Below the pieces are notes generated by a model, which was given only the letters and a program-made list of their open reading frames with translations, made no database searches and had not been told where the DNA came from. From Candidatus Uhrbacteria bacterium (GTDB lineage: Bacteria > Patescibacteriota > Patescibacteriia > UBA9934 > GWF2-40-263), in contig JABITQ010000095.1 of NCBI GenBank assembly GCA_018700535.1, forward strand, positions 1 through 7,273: 7,273 nucleotides of DNA. Direction: 5' to 3'. Below, in pieces: positions 1 to 4,496 of the stretch. Each line of letters starts with the position of its first letter. Position 1 is the stretch's first letter. Position numbers and translations under genes: made by a program.

Positions 1-1
1 C

Positions 2-55
2 TACGCGAATACTGATGAGCTGAAGGTGGTCTTGAGTGAAATGCTTAAGTCTTGA
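2..55 (+). CDS. C-terminal tail of a gene entering from the left edge (partial)
   Basis: The second forward frame is open from the window edge to a TGA at 53-55 and reads YANTDELKVVLSEMLKS. The other two forward frames stop within the first 25 bases. The tail looks like an amphipathic C-terminal helix, and a hairpin with a T-run begins about 30 bases after the stop, as expected for the end of a real plus-strand gene. Seventeen residues are too few to name the protein. Confidence 0.5.
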   Translation, partial: YANTDELKVVLSEMLKS

Positions 56-87
56 TTCGATACTGTAGTTATTCTCCAGAACAAAAT

Positions 88-110
88 CGATGTTGATGCA
101 TCGGTTTTTT
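88..110 (+). terminator. Intrinsic terminator of the left-edge gene
   Basis: The arms CGATG (88-92) and CATCG (99-103) enclose a 6-base loop and are followed by G and six Ts (105-110). Flanking A and T bases can lengthen the stem. A second run of seven Ts (120-126) may help termination. The tract continues TTTTTTGATTT, so it too is broken by a G. Confidence 0.6.
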
Positions 111-127
111 GATTTATGATTTTTTTC

Positions 128-188
128 AAACAAAAAGCCGCACCCCGAGAGTAGAAGTGCCCGAGGGGCGGCTTCGATTGGGGTGCGG
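128..188 (-). terminator. Intrinsic terminator of the 183-residue protein gene, with two alternative 5' arms
   Basis: Read on the minus strand, a GC-rich hairpin is followed by TTTTTGTTTG (137-128 region). The 3' arm GGGGTGCGG (146-138) can pair perfectly over 9 bp with CCGCACCCC (188-180), just after the stop codon. Alternatively it pairs over 8 bp with a 2-base bulge with the closer arm at 172-165. Either structure ends directly at the U-tract. Confidence 0.8.
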
Positions 189-740
189 TTAGAGCTTGGA
201 GTGCAGCCGATCAATGCTGATTCCGACAGAATCCTCGAAAGAGATACCTCGCTCCTGTGACAACCACGACACAGCCGCCTCTCGCGTCACGAAGATGCAA
301 AAATAGACGTTGTAGCCGCTGATGTTACTGGGGTACTCGTCATCCGGTTTCAGCACTACATCGACGGGCTCTTCAAAACTAAGGCCATCGTAATCGTACT
401 GAGCACGGAAACGAATGCCTTGCACTCTTCTTCCACGCTTGATGACACCAAAACACATATCGCCGAACCCGTAGCTTCCGGTCGTCGTGGTGACGTGTCG
501 GTAGCGCGAGATGGGCAAGAGGCGCTGGTAAGGCCTACCCGTGTTTGGGCAGGCATAATCCTCACAGACCATAGCCACCCATGCGACAGGCGTCTCCGCA
601 GCGAACGCGTTTTGGGATTCACGCAGGAGTCTCTTTGCATCCCTTGCTTCATCCTCCTCCATTCGCGGAAGGAGCCCTCTTAGCACTCGCATTTGTTGAT
701 ACCAACGATCTGTCTCAGACTGGTTCATCGTGCTGTTCAC
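189..740 (-). CDS. Unknown 183-residue soluble protein
   Basis: I do not recognise this protein. It has no signal peptide and no membrane helix. Residues 8-50 look helical and charged. The rest looks like a mixed alpha/beta domain with a Gly/aromatic stretch (GSYGFGDMCFG, about 88-98), a basic turn (KRGRRVQG, 101-108), and an acidic segment (residues 122-136). Four cysteines are present: C59 and C64 flank EDYA, with C96 and C148 further on. A zinc site is conceivable but not shown. The start is GTG at 738-740: GAGAGG lies 5 bases upstream, while the next in-frame ATG (726-728) would be too far from it. The gene is a single unit with its own terminator overlapping the stop region. Its promoter is most likely at 871-899, which leaves a leader of about 125 bases. 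Confidence 0.8.
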   Translation of the reverse strand: MNSTMNQSETDRWYQQMRVLRGLLPRMEEDEARDAKRLLRESQNAFAAETPVAWVAMVCEDYACPNTGRPYQRLLPISRYRHVTTTTGSYGFGDMCFGVIKRGRRVQGIRFRAQYDYDGLSFEEPVDVVLKPDDEYPSNISGYNVYFCIFVTREAAVSWLSQERGISFEDSVGISIDRLHSKL

Positions 741-775
741 AACATCCTCTCTTTCTTGAGTTCGTGGTCCTATGT

Positions 776-791
776 CCTACAGAAGTGTAGG
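776..791 (-). promoter_or_regulatory. Perfect 6-bp inverted repeat in the leader of the 183-residue protein gene
   Basis: CCTACA and TGTAGG are exact inverted repeats around a 4-base centre. As RNA the sequence makes a short hairpin with loop CUUC on the minus strand, with no T-run on either strand, so it is not a terminator. It could be a leader hairpin. If the weak second promoter at 801-826 is used, it would instead be an operator just downstream of the start point. Confidence 0.4.
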
Positions 792-800
792 CAGAGGAAA

Positions 801-826
801 AATTTAGCACGTATGGAATTTGTCAA
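801..826 (-). promoter_or_regulatory. Possible second, weaker promoter of the 183-residue protein gene
   Basis: A second exact TTGACA in the context AATTGACAA lies at 826-821 on the minus strand. No good -10 sits at a 17-bp distance. The best candidate is an extended -10, TGC then TAAATT (809-801), with only 14 bp between boxes. The -35 context matches the other promoters, but the -10 does not. Confidence 0.3.
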
Positions 827-870
827 TTTCTGTTCACGCAATCATCTCTCTTGGCGCAATCAGTCCCAAC

Positions 871-899
871 AAACTACCCTAAAAATAGCTTTTTGTCAA
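871..899 (-). promoter_or_regulatory. Promoter of the 183-residue protein gene (ATTGACAA class)
   Basis: TTGACA at 899-894, 17-bp spacer AAAAGCTATTTTTAGGG, and -10 TAGTTT at 876-871. The spacer end and -10 (TTTTAGGG then TAGNTT) closely match the promoter of the LuxR-type gene at 3240-3268. It starts about 14 bases beyond the U-tract of the preceding gene's terminator, the same arrangement as for the next two minus-strand genes. Confidence 0.65.
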
Positions 900-910
900 T
901 AGATACACTC

Positions 911-968
911 AAACAAAAAGCCGCCCTCCGAGGTGAGTCGACGAGCGACTCAGTACCTCAGAGGGCGG
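911..968 (-). terminator. Intrinsic terminator of the 127-residue protein gene
   Basis: A long stem is built of CCGCCCTC/GAGGGCGG (921-928 with 961-968), GAGGT/ACCTC (930-934 with 955-959) and GAGTCG/CGACTC (935-940 with 946-951). It has one mismatch, a 3-base bulge and a 5-base loop. On the minus strand it is followed by TTTTTGTTTGA. Confidence 0.9.
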
Positions 969-989
969 TTCGTTAGTGCCGCAAACACA

Positions 990-1373
990 TCAGCTCTCTG
1001 CGAGCCAATCAGCGATATCTTGCTTGGTCATACCAAGCCGTAGCCCACGCGCTGCTAGATGCCCTTTGATCATTTCCACATCTCTCAACAATATCCCGAG
1101 AAGTCCTAGCAGATGATCTTCAGAGGACAGAACCAACGTACGGATTTGGGTCAATCTACCACTCACCAAACGCTGACACGCTCTGAGCGGCAAATCTCCC
1201 CAGTACATGCTTGGGCGAACATCCAGAAATTCCTCCTTCTTGGCGTTGAAGTCATTGCGCAAGTCAGGGCGATCTCGAATGAGTTCCTCGACCAACCGCA
1301 TGGCGTTCTGCCTCTGACCTGGATGAACCCCCTCAAGAAGCTCTACAAAACGTATAGCGAATTCCGAATCCAT
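990..1373 (-). CDS. Unknown 127-residue all-helical protein
   Basis: I do not recognise this protein. It is predicted soluble and almost wholly alpha-helical: a helix at about 2-15, a charged helical stretch at 20-50 (RLVEELIRD, FNAKKEEFLD), then WGDLPLRACQRLVSGRLTQI (59-78). A leucine-rich helix follows (HLLGLLGILLRDVEMIKGHL, 87-106). The C-terminus (MTKQDIADWLAES, 115-127) resembles a small helix-turn-helix or tail helix. The leucine-rich helix could serve oligomer formation, which is inference. The ATG at 1373 is supported by GGAG 5 bases upstream. It is a single-gene unit with promoter 1433-1461 and a strong terminator, and its leader carries mutually exclusive hairpins that could mask the ribosome site. 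Confidence 0.8.
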   Translation of the reverse strand: MDSEFAIRFVELLEGVHPGQRQNAMRLVEELIRDRPDLRNDFNAKKEEFLDVRPSMYWGDLPLRACQRLVSGRLTQIRTLVLSSEDHLLGLLGILLRDVEMIKGHLAARGLRLGMTKQDIADWLAES

Positions 1374-1378
1374 GCGTT

Positions 1379-1410
1379 CTCCAAATTTCAGTTTGGCTTA
1401 CCCTGCCAAA
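1379..1410 (-). promoter_or_regulatory. Leader with alternative hairpins that could hide the ribosome binding site
   Basis: On the minus strand UUUGGC (1410-1405) can pair with GCCAAA (1397-1392) over 6 bp with a 7-base loop. The same GCCAAA contains CCAAA, which can instead pair with UUUGG (1385-1381), overlapping the GGAG site of the downstream gene. The two pairings exclude one another, so the layout fits an anti-SD/anti-anti-SD switch. The arms are short and chance is possible. Confidence 0.35.
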
Positions 1411-1432
1411 GGAGTCAAAATGACGACGTAAA

Positions 1433-1461
1433 TAATTACCACTCTCCCTACTGATTGTCAA
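1433..1461 (-). promoter_or_regulatory. Promoter of the 127-residue protein gene (ATTGACAA class)
   Basis: TTGACA at 1461-1456, 17-bp spacer ATCAGTAGGGAGAGTGG, -10 TAATTA at 1438-1433. The expected start point is near 1426, giving a leader of about 53 bases. The -35 is embedded in a perfect palindrome with a single central base, TGATTG-T-CAATCA (1452-1464). Confidence 0.7.
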
Positions 1462-1470
1462 TCAACACAT

Positions 1471-1504
1471 CAAACAAAAAAGGACTCGTCCGTACGACGA
1501 CTCC
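1471..1504 (-). terminator. Intrinsic terminator of the exported protein gene
   Basis: The stem is TCGTC/GACGA (1486-1490 with 1496-1500) extended by GGA/TCC across one C-C mismatch, with a 5-base loop. On the minus strand it is followed by TTTTTTGTTTGA. It lies only a few bases after the stop codon at 1507-1509. Confidence 0.85.
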
Positions 1505-1506
1505 CA

Positions 1507-2466
1507 TTAGTTCTTGATGGCTCTGAACGTTCGGTCTTCAAGATCGAAGATTCCGATTGTGAACCCGTAGGTTTCTGCAAGGCCATCCAAATCCTTGATG
1601 TGATATTTGCCCTGTTGAATCGCACTAGAACTTGCACCTAATGCCTGCATTCTTTCGAGCACACGAATGATCGTGATCTCAGTTCGCAAGGTAATCAACC
1701 TCTCCGACATTTCGTTGTGTATATGAGCGGCACAATCACCCTCCACATGAATGGTCGAAGTCGTTGACTCTGCACCACCAAAATAATCAAATCTGATGTA
1801 GGCATTGAGTCTGTGCGGACACTCCTCTCCGGTAATGATCGCAATGTCCGGCCTATCACGAAGGATCTGATACCACGCCTGAGTACCATTCTCCAAGATA
1901 TACTCAAGCGGATACTCTTTGCCAGACTCACCCTGCCCAACAGCATTCATATCTTGAAGACGATTCAACATCCCTTCGCGATCCAGAACATCATCTGTAC
2001 CACGTTCCTCAAACGCAAATACTTTGACCCTCTCATCTCTCGCAACAATCACTGCTGTCTCGTCATGTTGCCGAGTCCATTCCCTTCTCACTTCAGGATC
2101 CGCCCGAAGCTTTACTGTGGAATGATTGTTGCCCATCCACAGAATCATCGGTCGAGACTGCTGCGAATACTCAATCGCTGCATTGCGACGTTCTGCGAGA
2201 CCGACATAGTAGTCGACACCGCACTCCTGCCACTGTGGCAAACTTTTCAGTTGCATCGTCGTCTCAAAGTGAGACGCCCACTGCAACACACCTTCAGCCG
2301 CTGGCCACCCAAGGTCTGGGTGCATACTCGCGTGATCATGATCAATATCTTCTTGGCACTGGTCCGGCGCAACATCAGTAGCATTCCAAACCTCAGCAGC
2401 CAAGAGCGCTGAAGCCGACAACACCACAAACGCCGCCACCAAAACCCTCACAGAATTACGTTTCAA
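1507..2466 (-). CDS. Exported protein, possible TraB/GumN/TIKI-like fold; TTG start
   Basis: Read from TTG at 2464-2466 the product has 319 residues. Residues 1-24 form a signal peptide: MKRN, a hydrophobic core VRVLVAAFVVLSASALL, and a likely cut after SALLA. The mature part has four cysteines (C37, C82, C216, C245), which suits disulfides outside the cell membrane, and an early His/Asp cluster (DIDHDH, 40-45). Weak family hints: a GxxH (MGNNH, 111-115) after a hydrophobic strand, then a strand with acidic residues (VFAFEERG, 149-156). Near the C-terminus lies a second GxxH followed by a Leu-containing helix and GF (GKYHI to TYGF, 286-302). TraB/GumN/TIKI putative metalloproteases carry two GxxH motifs and a Glu in this order, but overall similarity is not evident. 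The TTG start has AGGAGG 6 bases upstream. The in-frame ATG at 2487 directly abuts the -10 box and would lie upstream of the start point. Confidence 0.75.
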   Translation of the reverse strand: MKRNSVRVLVAAFVVLSASALLAAEVWNATDVAPDQCQEDIDHDHASMHPDLGWPAAEGVLQWASHFETTMQLKSLPQWQECGVDYYVGLAERRNAAIEYSQQSRPMILWMGNNHSTVKLRADPEVRREWTRQHDETAVIVARDERVKVFAFEERGTDDVLDREGMLNRLQDMNAVGQGESGKEYPLEYILENGTQAWYQILRDRPDIAIITGEECPHRLNAYIRFDYFGGAESTTSTIHVEGDCAAHIHNEMSERLITLRTEITIIRVLERMQALGASSSAIQQGKYHIKDLDGLAETYGFTIGIFDLEDRTFRAIKN

Positions 2467-2479
2467 AGAACACCTCCTT
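2467..2479 (-). promoter_or_regulatory. Ribosome binding site that decides the TTG start
   Basis: AAGGAGGTG on the minus strand is a near-perfect Shine-Dalgarno sequence. Its AGGAGG (2478-2473) ends 6 bases before TTG (2466-2464). The predicted transcript begins near 2481, so the leader is only about 15 bases and consists almost entirely of this site. Confidence 0.75.
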
Positions 2480-2487
2480 GCGCACAA

Positions 2488-2516
2488 AACTTATGATTCA
2501 AACCATATTTTGTCAA
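2488..2516 (-). promoter_or_regulatory. Promoter of the exported protein gene (ATTGACAA class)
   Basis: TTGACA at 2516-2511, 17-bp spacer AAATATGGTTTGAATCA, -10 TAAGTT at 2493-2488. It lies between the terminator of the regulator gene and the Shine-Dalgarno site, with almost no spare sequence. Confidence 0.75.
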
Positions 2517-2528
2517 TATTTGTTAAAT

Positions 2529-2580
2529 CAAACAAAAAGAAGACCCCGCACAACGAAGACGAGGTCTTCATTGCACGGGG
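2529..2580 (-). terminator. Intrinsic terminator of the LuxR-type regulator gene
   Basis: A 17-bp stem with a 3-base loop (2544-2560 with 2564-2580) is fully paired in minus-strand RNA, using three G-U wobbles. On the plus strand the same positions would be A-C mismatches, so the hairpin is best on the minus strand. It is followed, after TCTTC, by TTTTTGTTTGA. Confidence 0.92.
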
Positions 2581-2587
2581 TTCGTGA

Positions 2588-3136
2588 CTAACGGGAGTAG
2601 ATCAGCTTGAGCACAAGCTGCAGCCGGCTGGCTGTACCAGTCTTCTTGAACATCGAAATGACCCGACGACTCACTGTGCTTTCAGAAACACCAAGCACCC
2701 TGGCAATCTCTCGATCATTCTTCGCCTTCATGAGAAACAGGGAGACAGCGATCTCTTCCAGCGTGAAACCGAACGCGGGAAGAGCCGGAATCTGCGGATT
2801 GTCGTACGAGATGGCCGGCAAAATCGTGCCGGCGCGGATCATACGATCCAGCTCCTGAGCATCCCCGACGCTTGTGAACTTGAAGTCAAGTCGATACCCC
2901 CACTTGTCTTCCGAGATTTTTTGCTCCCCTACCGTGCATTCCGCATTCCCATGCTCGTACACACCGAGCTTGCGAAAAGGCAAGATAGCCGTCGAGATAT
3001 AGGTCATGTAATCGGGATTGATGCGCTCAATGACACCACTGACAGGCAAATGCAAGTCACCCAGCCCACAGAATACTCCATCGATATCCTCACCACTTGC
3101 CTGCCTCATGCCCTTCGTGAAGTGAATCAGTCCCAT
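2588..3136 (-). CDS. Stand-alone LuxR-type helix-turn-helix regulator
   Basis: The product has 182 residues from ATG at 3136. Residues about 123-182 match the LuxR/GerE DNA-binding domain: FTLEEIAVSLFLMKAKNDR, then EIARVLGVSESTVSRRV as the helix-turn-helix and recognition helix, and KKTGTASRLQLVLKLI as the closing helix. The usual His after the TV pair is Arg here (TVSRR). The N-terminal 120 residues are not a receiver domain (no conserved Asp/Lys pattern seen), nor an autoinducer domain that I recognise, so the signal sensed is unknown. The start is chosen by GGAGG 6 bases upstream. In-frame ATGs at 3157 and 3178 have no good ribosome site; using 3178 would add 14 residues (MADRGNT and MADRRVK, an imperfect 21-bp repeat). 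The gene is divergent from the membrane-protein pair and probably regulates across the shared upstream region, which is inference. Confidence 0.85.
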   Translation of the reverse strand: MGLIHFTKGMRQASGEDIDGVFCGLGDLHLPVSGVIERINPDYMTYISTAILPFRKLGVYEHGNAECTVGEQKISEDKWGYRLDFKFTSVGDAQELDRMIRAGTILPAISYDNPQIPALPAFGFTLEEIAVSLFLMKAKNDREIARVLGVSESTVSRRVISMFKKTGTASRLQLVLKLIYSR

Positions 3137-3226
3137 CTTAACCCTCCGGTCCGCCATGGTATTCCCACGGTCGGCCATAGCCTGTCTTGAGATGAACAGC
3201 CAGACGAACCTGCCTGGTGCCCATTT

Positions 3227-3254
3227 TTGACAAGGAGGTAATCTACCCTAAAAT
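3227..3254 (+). promoter_or_regulatory. Possible additional plus-strand promoter inside the divergent region
   Basis: TTGACA at 3227-3232, a 16-bp spacer and TAAAAT at 3249-3254. It overlaps the minus-strand promoter of the regulator gene, so both could not be occupied together. It would give the membrane-protein gene a leader about 70 bases longer. Its box context (TTTTGACAA) differs from the shared ATTGACAA. Confidence 0.35.
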
Positions 3255-3268
3255 CAGGGTTTTGTCAA
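3240..3268 (-). promoter_or_regulatory. Promoter of the LuxR-type regulator gene (ATTGACAA class)
   Basis: TTGACA at 3268-3263, 17-bp spacer AAACCCTGATTTTAGGG, -10 TAGATT at 3245-3240. The predicted start near 3233 gives a leader of about 97 bases to ATG 3136. The spacer contains a small inverted repeat, ACCCT and AGGGT (3245-3260). Confidence 0.7.
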
Positions 3269-3305
3269 TGGCTTACGGCAAAGAACAGCCCGTAATCATT
3301 GACAA
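3262..3305. promoter_or_regulatory. Large inverted repeat between divergent promoters, candidate operator
   Basis: TTGTCAATG (3262-3270) and CATTGACAA (3297-3305) are exact inverted repeats that hold the two divergent -35 boxes. Inside them TTACGG (3273-3278) and CCGTAA (3290-3295) form a second exact inverted repeat around an 11-base centre. The centre at about 3284 lies close to 50 bp upstream of both predicted start points. A dimeric regulator such as the adjacent LuxR-type protein is the obvious candidate to bind it; that is inference. Confidence 0.5.
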
Positions 3306-3327
3306 AATCTCATATTTTGCCTACGGT
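3299..3327 (+). promoter_or_regulatory. Promoter of the first two-helix membrane protein (ATTGACAA class)
   Basis: TTGACA at 3299-3304, 17-bp spacer AAATCTCATATTTTGCC, -10 TACGGT at 3322-3327. The -10 is poor, so activation by a bound protein at the upstream inverted repeat is plausible. The leader is about 29 bases. Confidence 0.65.
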
Positions 3328-3362
3328 CCAACTGCACAATCACACTTCATTACGGAGTTTGC

Positions 3363-3860
3363 ATGTCCTTTCTTTATTGGCTCGCTTTCAACGTTGCAGG
3401 AGTCGGCCTTGGGATCTCCCTTCACCTTGTGACATTTGGTCACGATGTTGGCGTCTGGTCCACCATCCTTGTGTTCATCTGTTCCACGCTCTTGTTCTTT
3501 ATCAACAAAGGCGTGCCAAAGCTCAGCGAGGCATCGAAGCGATTGGAAGCGAAGGCAAACACCAAGCAACTTGAACCCAACACCCCATCAATGTTTCATG
3601 TCACAGATGTGTCTCCCGCTGCAACAAGGGTTCTGGTGAAACACGAAGCGACAATCAGCTACTCTCGCGACAATGGTGGAGTGTTCACGATCAATCTTCC
3701 AGAAGGTGTTGAGATTGAAGACGATTTACTGTCTCTACCAGGCGGAGATCTTCTCCGAATCTCGCACCCGCGCACCTACCAAAAAAATAAAGCTGGAGAC
3801 GTTCCCACATCCAATCTTGGCCTCCTCCACGACACTGAAGAGGCTGTACACCGCAGATGA
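3363..3860 (+). CDS. Two-helix membrane protein with a GDLLRIS domain, paralog 1
   Basis: 165 residues, family not recognised. Two hydrophobic segments, about 3-23 and 30-48, are predicted membrane helices joined by a very short loop. They are followed by a polar C-terminal domain (50-165), probably in the cytoplasm, as the first basic residues follow helix 2. That domain shares its key motif with the next gene: SRxNGG (101-106), LPEGVEIEDDLLSLPGGDLLR (112-132, broken as LPxxV, DxL, LPxGDLLR), ISxPxxY, then NKAGDVP (142-148). It looks like a small beta-rich domain. CGGAGTT lies 5 bases before the ATG. The gene has its own promoter and terminator and is divergent from the LuxR-type gene. No frameshift is seen. 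Confidence 0.85.
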   Translation: MSFLYWLAFNVAGVGLGISLHLVTFGHDVGVWSTILVFICSTLLFFINKGVPKLSEASKRLEAKANTKQLEPNTPSMFHVTDVSPAATRVLVKHEATISYSRDNGGVFTINLPEGVEIEDDLLSLPGGDLLRISHPRTYQKNKAGDVPTSNLGLLHDTEEAVHRR

Positions 3861-3880
3861 TACTCCCCGCCCCACTCACG

Positions 3881-3910
3881 GTCGCCACCTCTGGCGACTC
3901 TTTTGTTTTA
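3881..3910 (+). terminator. Intrinsic terminator of paralog 1
   Basis: GTCGCC (3881-3886) and GGCGAC (3893-3898) enclose loop ACCTCT and are followed by TCTTTTGTTTTA. Stem core and loop are identical to the terminator of paralog 2. Confidence 0.85.
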
Positions 3911-3920
3911 GCCCATACCA

Positions 3921-3949
3921 TTGACAAGGCAACTCTTTTCGCCTATTGT
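3921..3949 (+). promoter_or_regulatory. Promoter of the second two-helix membrane protein (ATTGACAA class)
   Basis: TTGACA at 3921-3926, 17-bp spacer AGGCAACTCTTTTCGCC, -10 TATTGT at 3944-3949. It aligns with the promoter of paralog 1 (TTTTGCC then TACGGTCCA against TTTTCGCC then TATTGTCCA) but lacks the palindrome upstream of the -35. Confidence 0.75.
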
Positions 3950-3982
3950 CCACCACGCAAAACGTCTTTCAACGGAGTTCAA

Positions 3983-4468
3983 ATGTTTTGGGCTATTTTC
4001 CAGATCGGCATCACATTCGCCGTAGCTACTGCCTTCTCAGCAGCCGTCGAGTTTCTGACTGGTAACCACGAAGTTGCCGTACAGGTTTTCTGGGGGATCC
4101 TCGCCTTTACTGCCATTGTCTCACTCATCAAATTCTTTGCACCAAAGCTAGGAGAGATGTCGGGGCGAGTAAAAGGAGATAGCGACCTAGATGAGATGAT
4201 GCAGAACGAGCCAACCATCATCATGGTATCGCTCTGCACAGATGCTGTTGAGAAGATCTTGAAAGATCTTGGGGGTAAGATCCATCACTCACGACGCAAT
4301 GGTGGGATTACGACAGTCACTCTACCGAGGAACGTGCAAGTCGACGGAGACATTCTCACACTCCCAAATGGAGATCTTCTCCGGATCTCATATCCCCACA
4401 AGTATGGACGCAATCGCTTCGGAGACATCCCCTACTCCAGACGCGGTTTCCTTCATCAATCGAGATAG
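3983..4468 (+). CDS. Two-helix membrane protein with a GDLLRIS domain, paralog 2
   Basis: 161 residues, paralog of the preceding gene. Predicted membrane helices lie at about 5-25 and 32-52. The C-terminal domain carries SRRNGG (103-108), LPRNVQVDGDILTLPNGDLLR (114-134, broken as LPxxV, DxL, LPxGDLLR), ISYPHKY (135-141) and NRFGDIP (144-150). The frame stays open upstream to 3857, but that stretch contains the terminator of paralog 1 and this gene's promoter. The ATG at 3983, with CGGAG 6 bases before it and matching the leader of paralog 1, is therefore the start. Outside the C-terminal motif the two proteins are strongly diverged, so the duplication is not recent and the copies may have split roles, for example as a hetero-oligomer (inference). 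Confidence 0.85.
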   Translation: MFWAIFQIGITFAVATAFSAAVEFLTGNHEVAVQVFWGILAFTAIVSLIKFFAPKLGEMSGRVKGDSDLDEMMQNEPTIIMVSLCTDAVEKILKDLGGKIHHSRRNGGITTVTLPRNVQVDGDILTLPNGDLLRISYPHKYGRNRFGDIPYSRRGFLHQSR

Positions 4469-4496
4469 GTCCCACCGCAACCACCGCACCCCACGC

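Noticed and set aside
128..990. Integron-like cassette array (short genes each ending in a hairpin)
   Set aside because: The hairpins end in U-tracts and behave as terminators. No paired attC core sites (RYYYAAC and GTTRRRY) flank the genes, each gene has its own promoter, and no integrase is present.
1813..2412. Open frame of 199 codons on the plus strand
   Set aside because: It lies wholly opposite the exported protein gene, which has a promoter, ribosome site, signal peptide and terminator. Its translation has no domain-like pattern.
3231..3240. Perfect Shine-Dalgarno-like AAGGAGGT on the plus strand
   Set aside because: No start codon lies 5-12 bases downstream, so it cannot serve initiation there. 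On the other strand it falls between the -10 box and the start point of the regulator gene.
3217..3432. Open frame on the plus strand across the divergent region
   Set aside because: It starts at GTG without a ribosome site, runs through both promoters and the palindrome, and overlaps the start of the first membrane protein in another frame.
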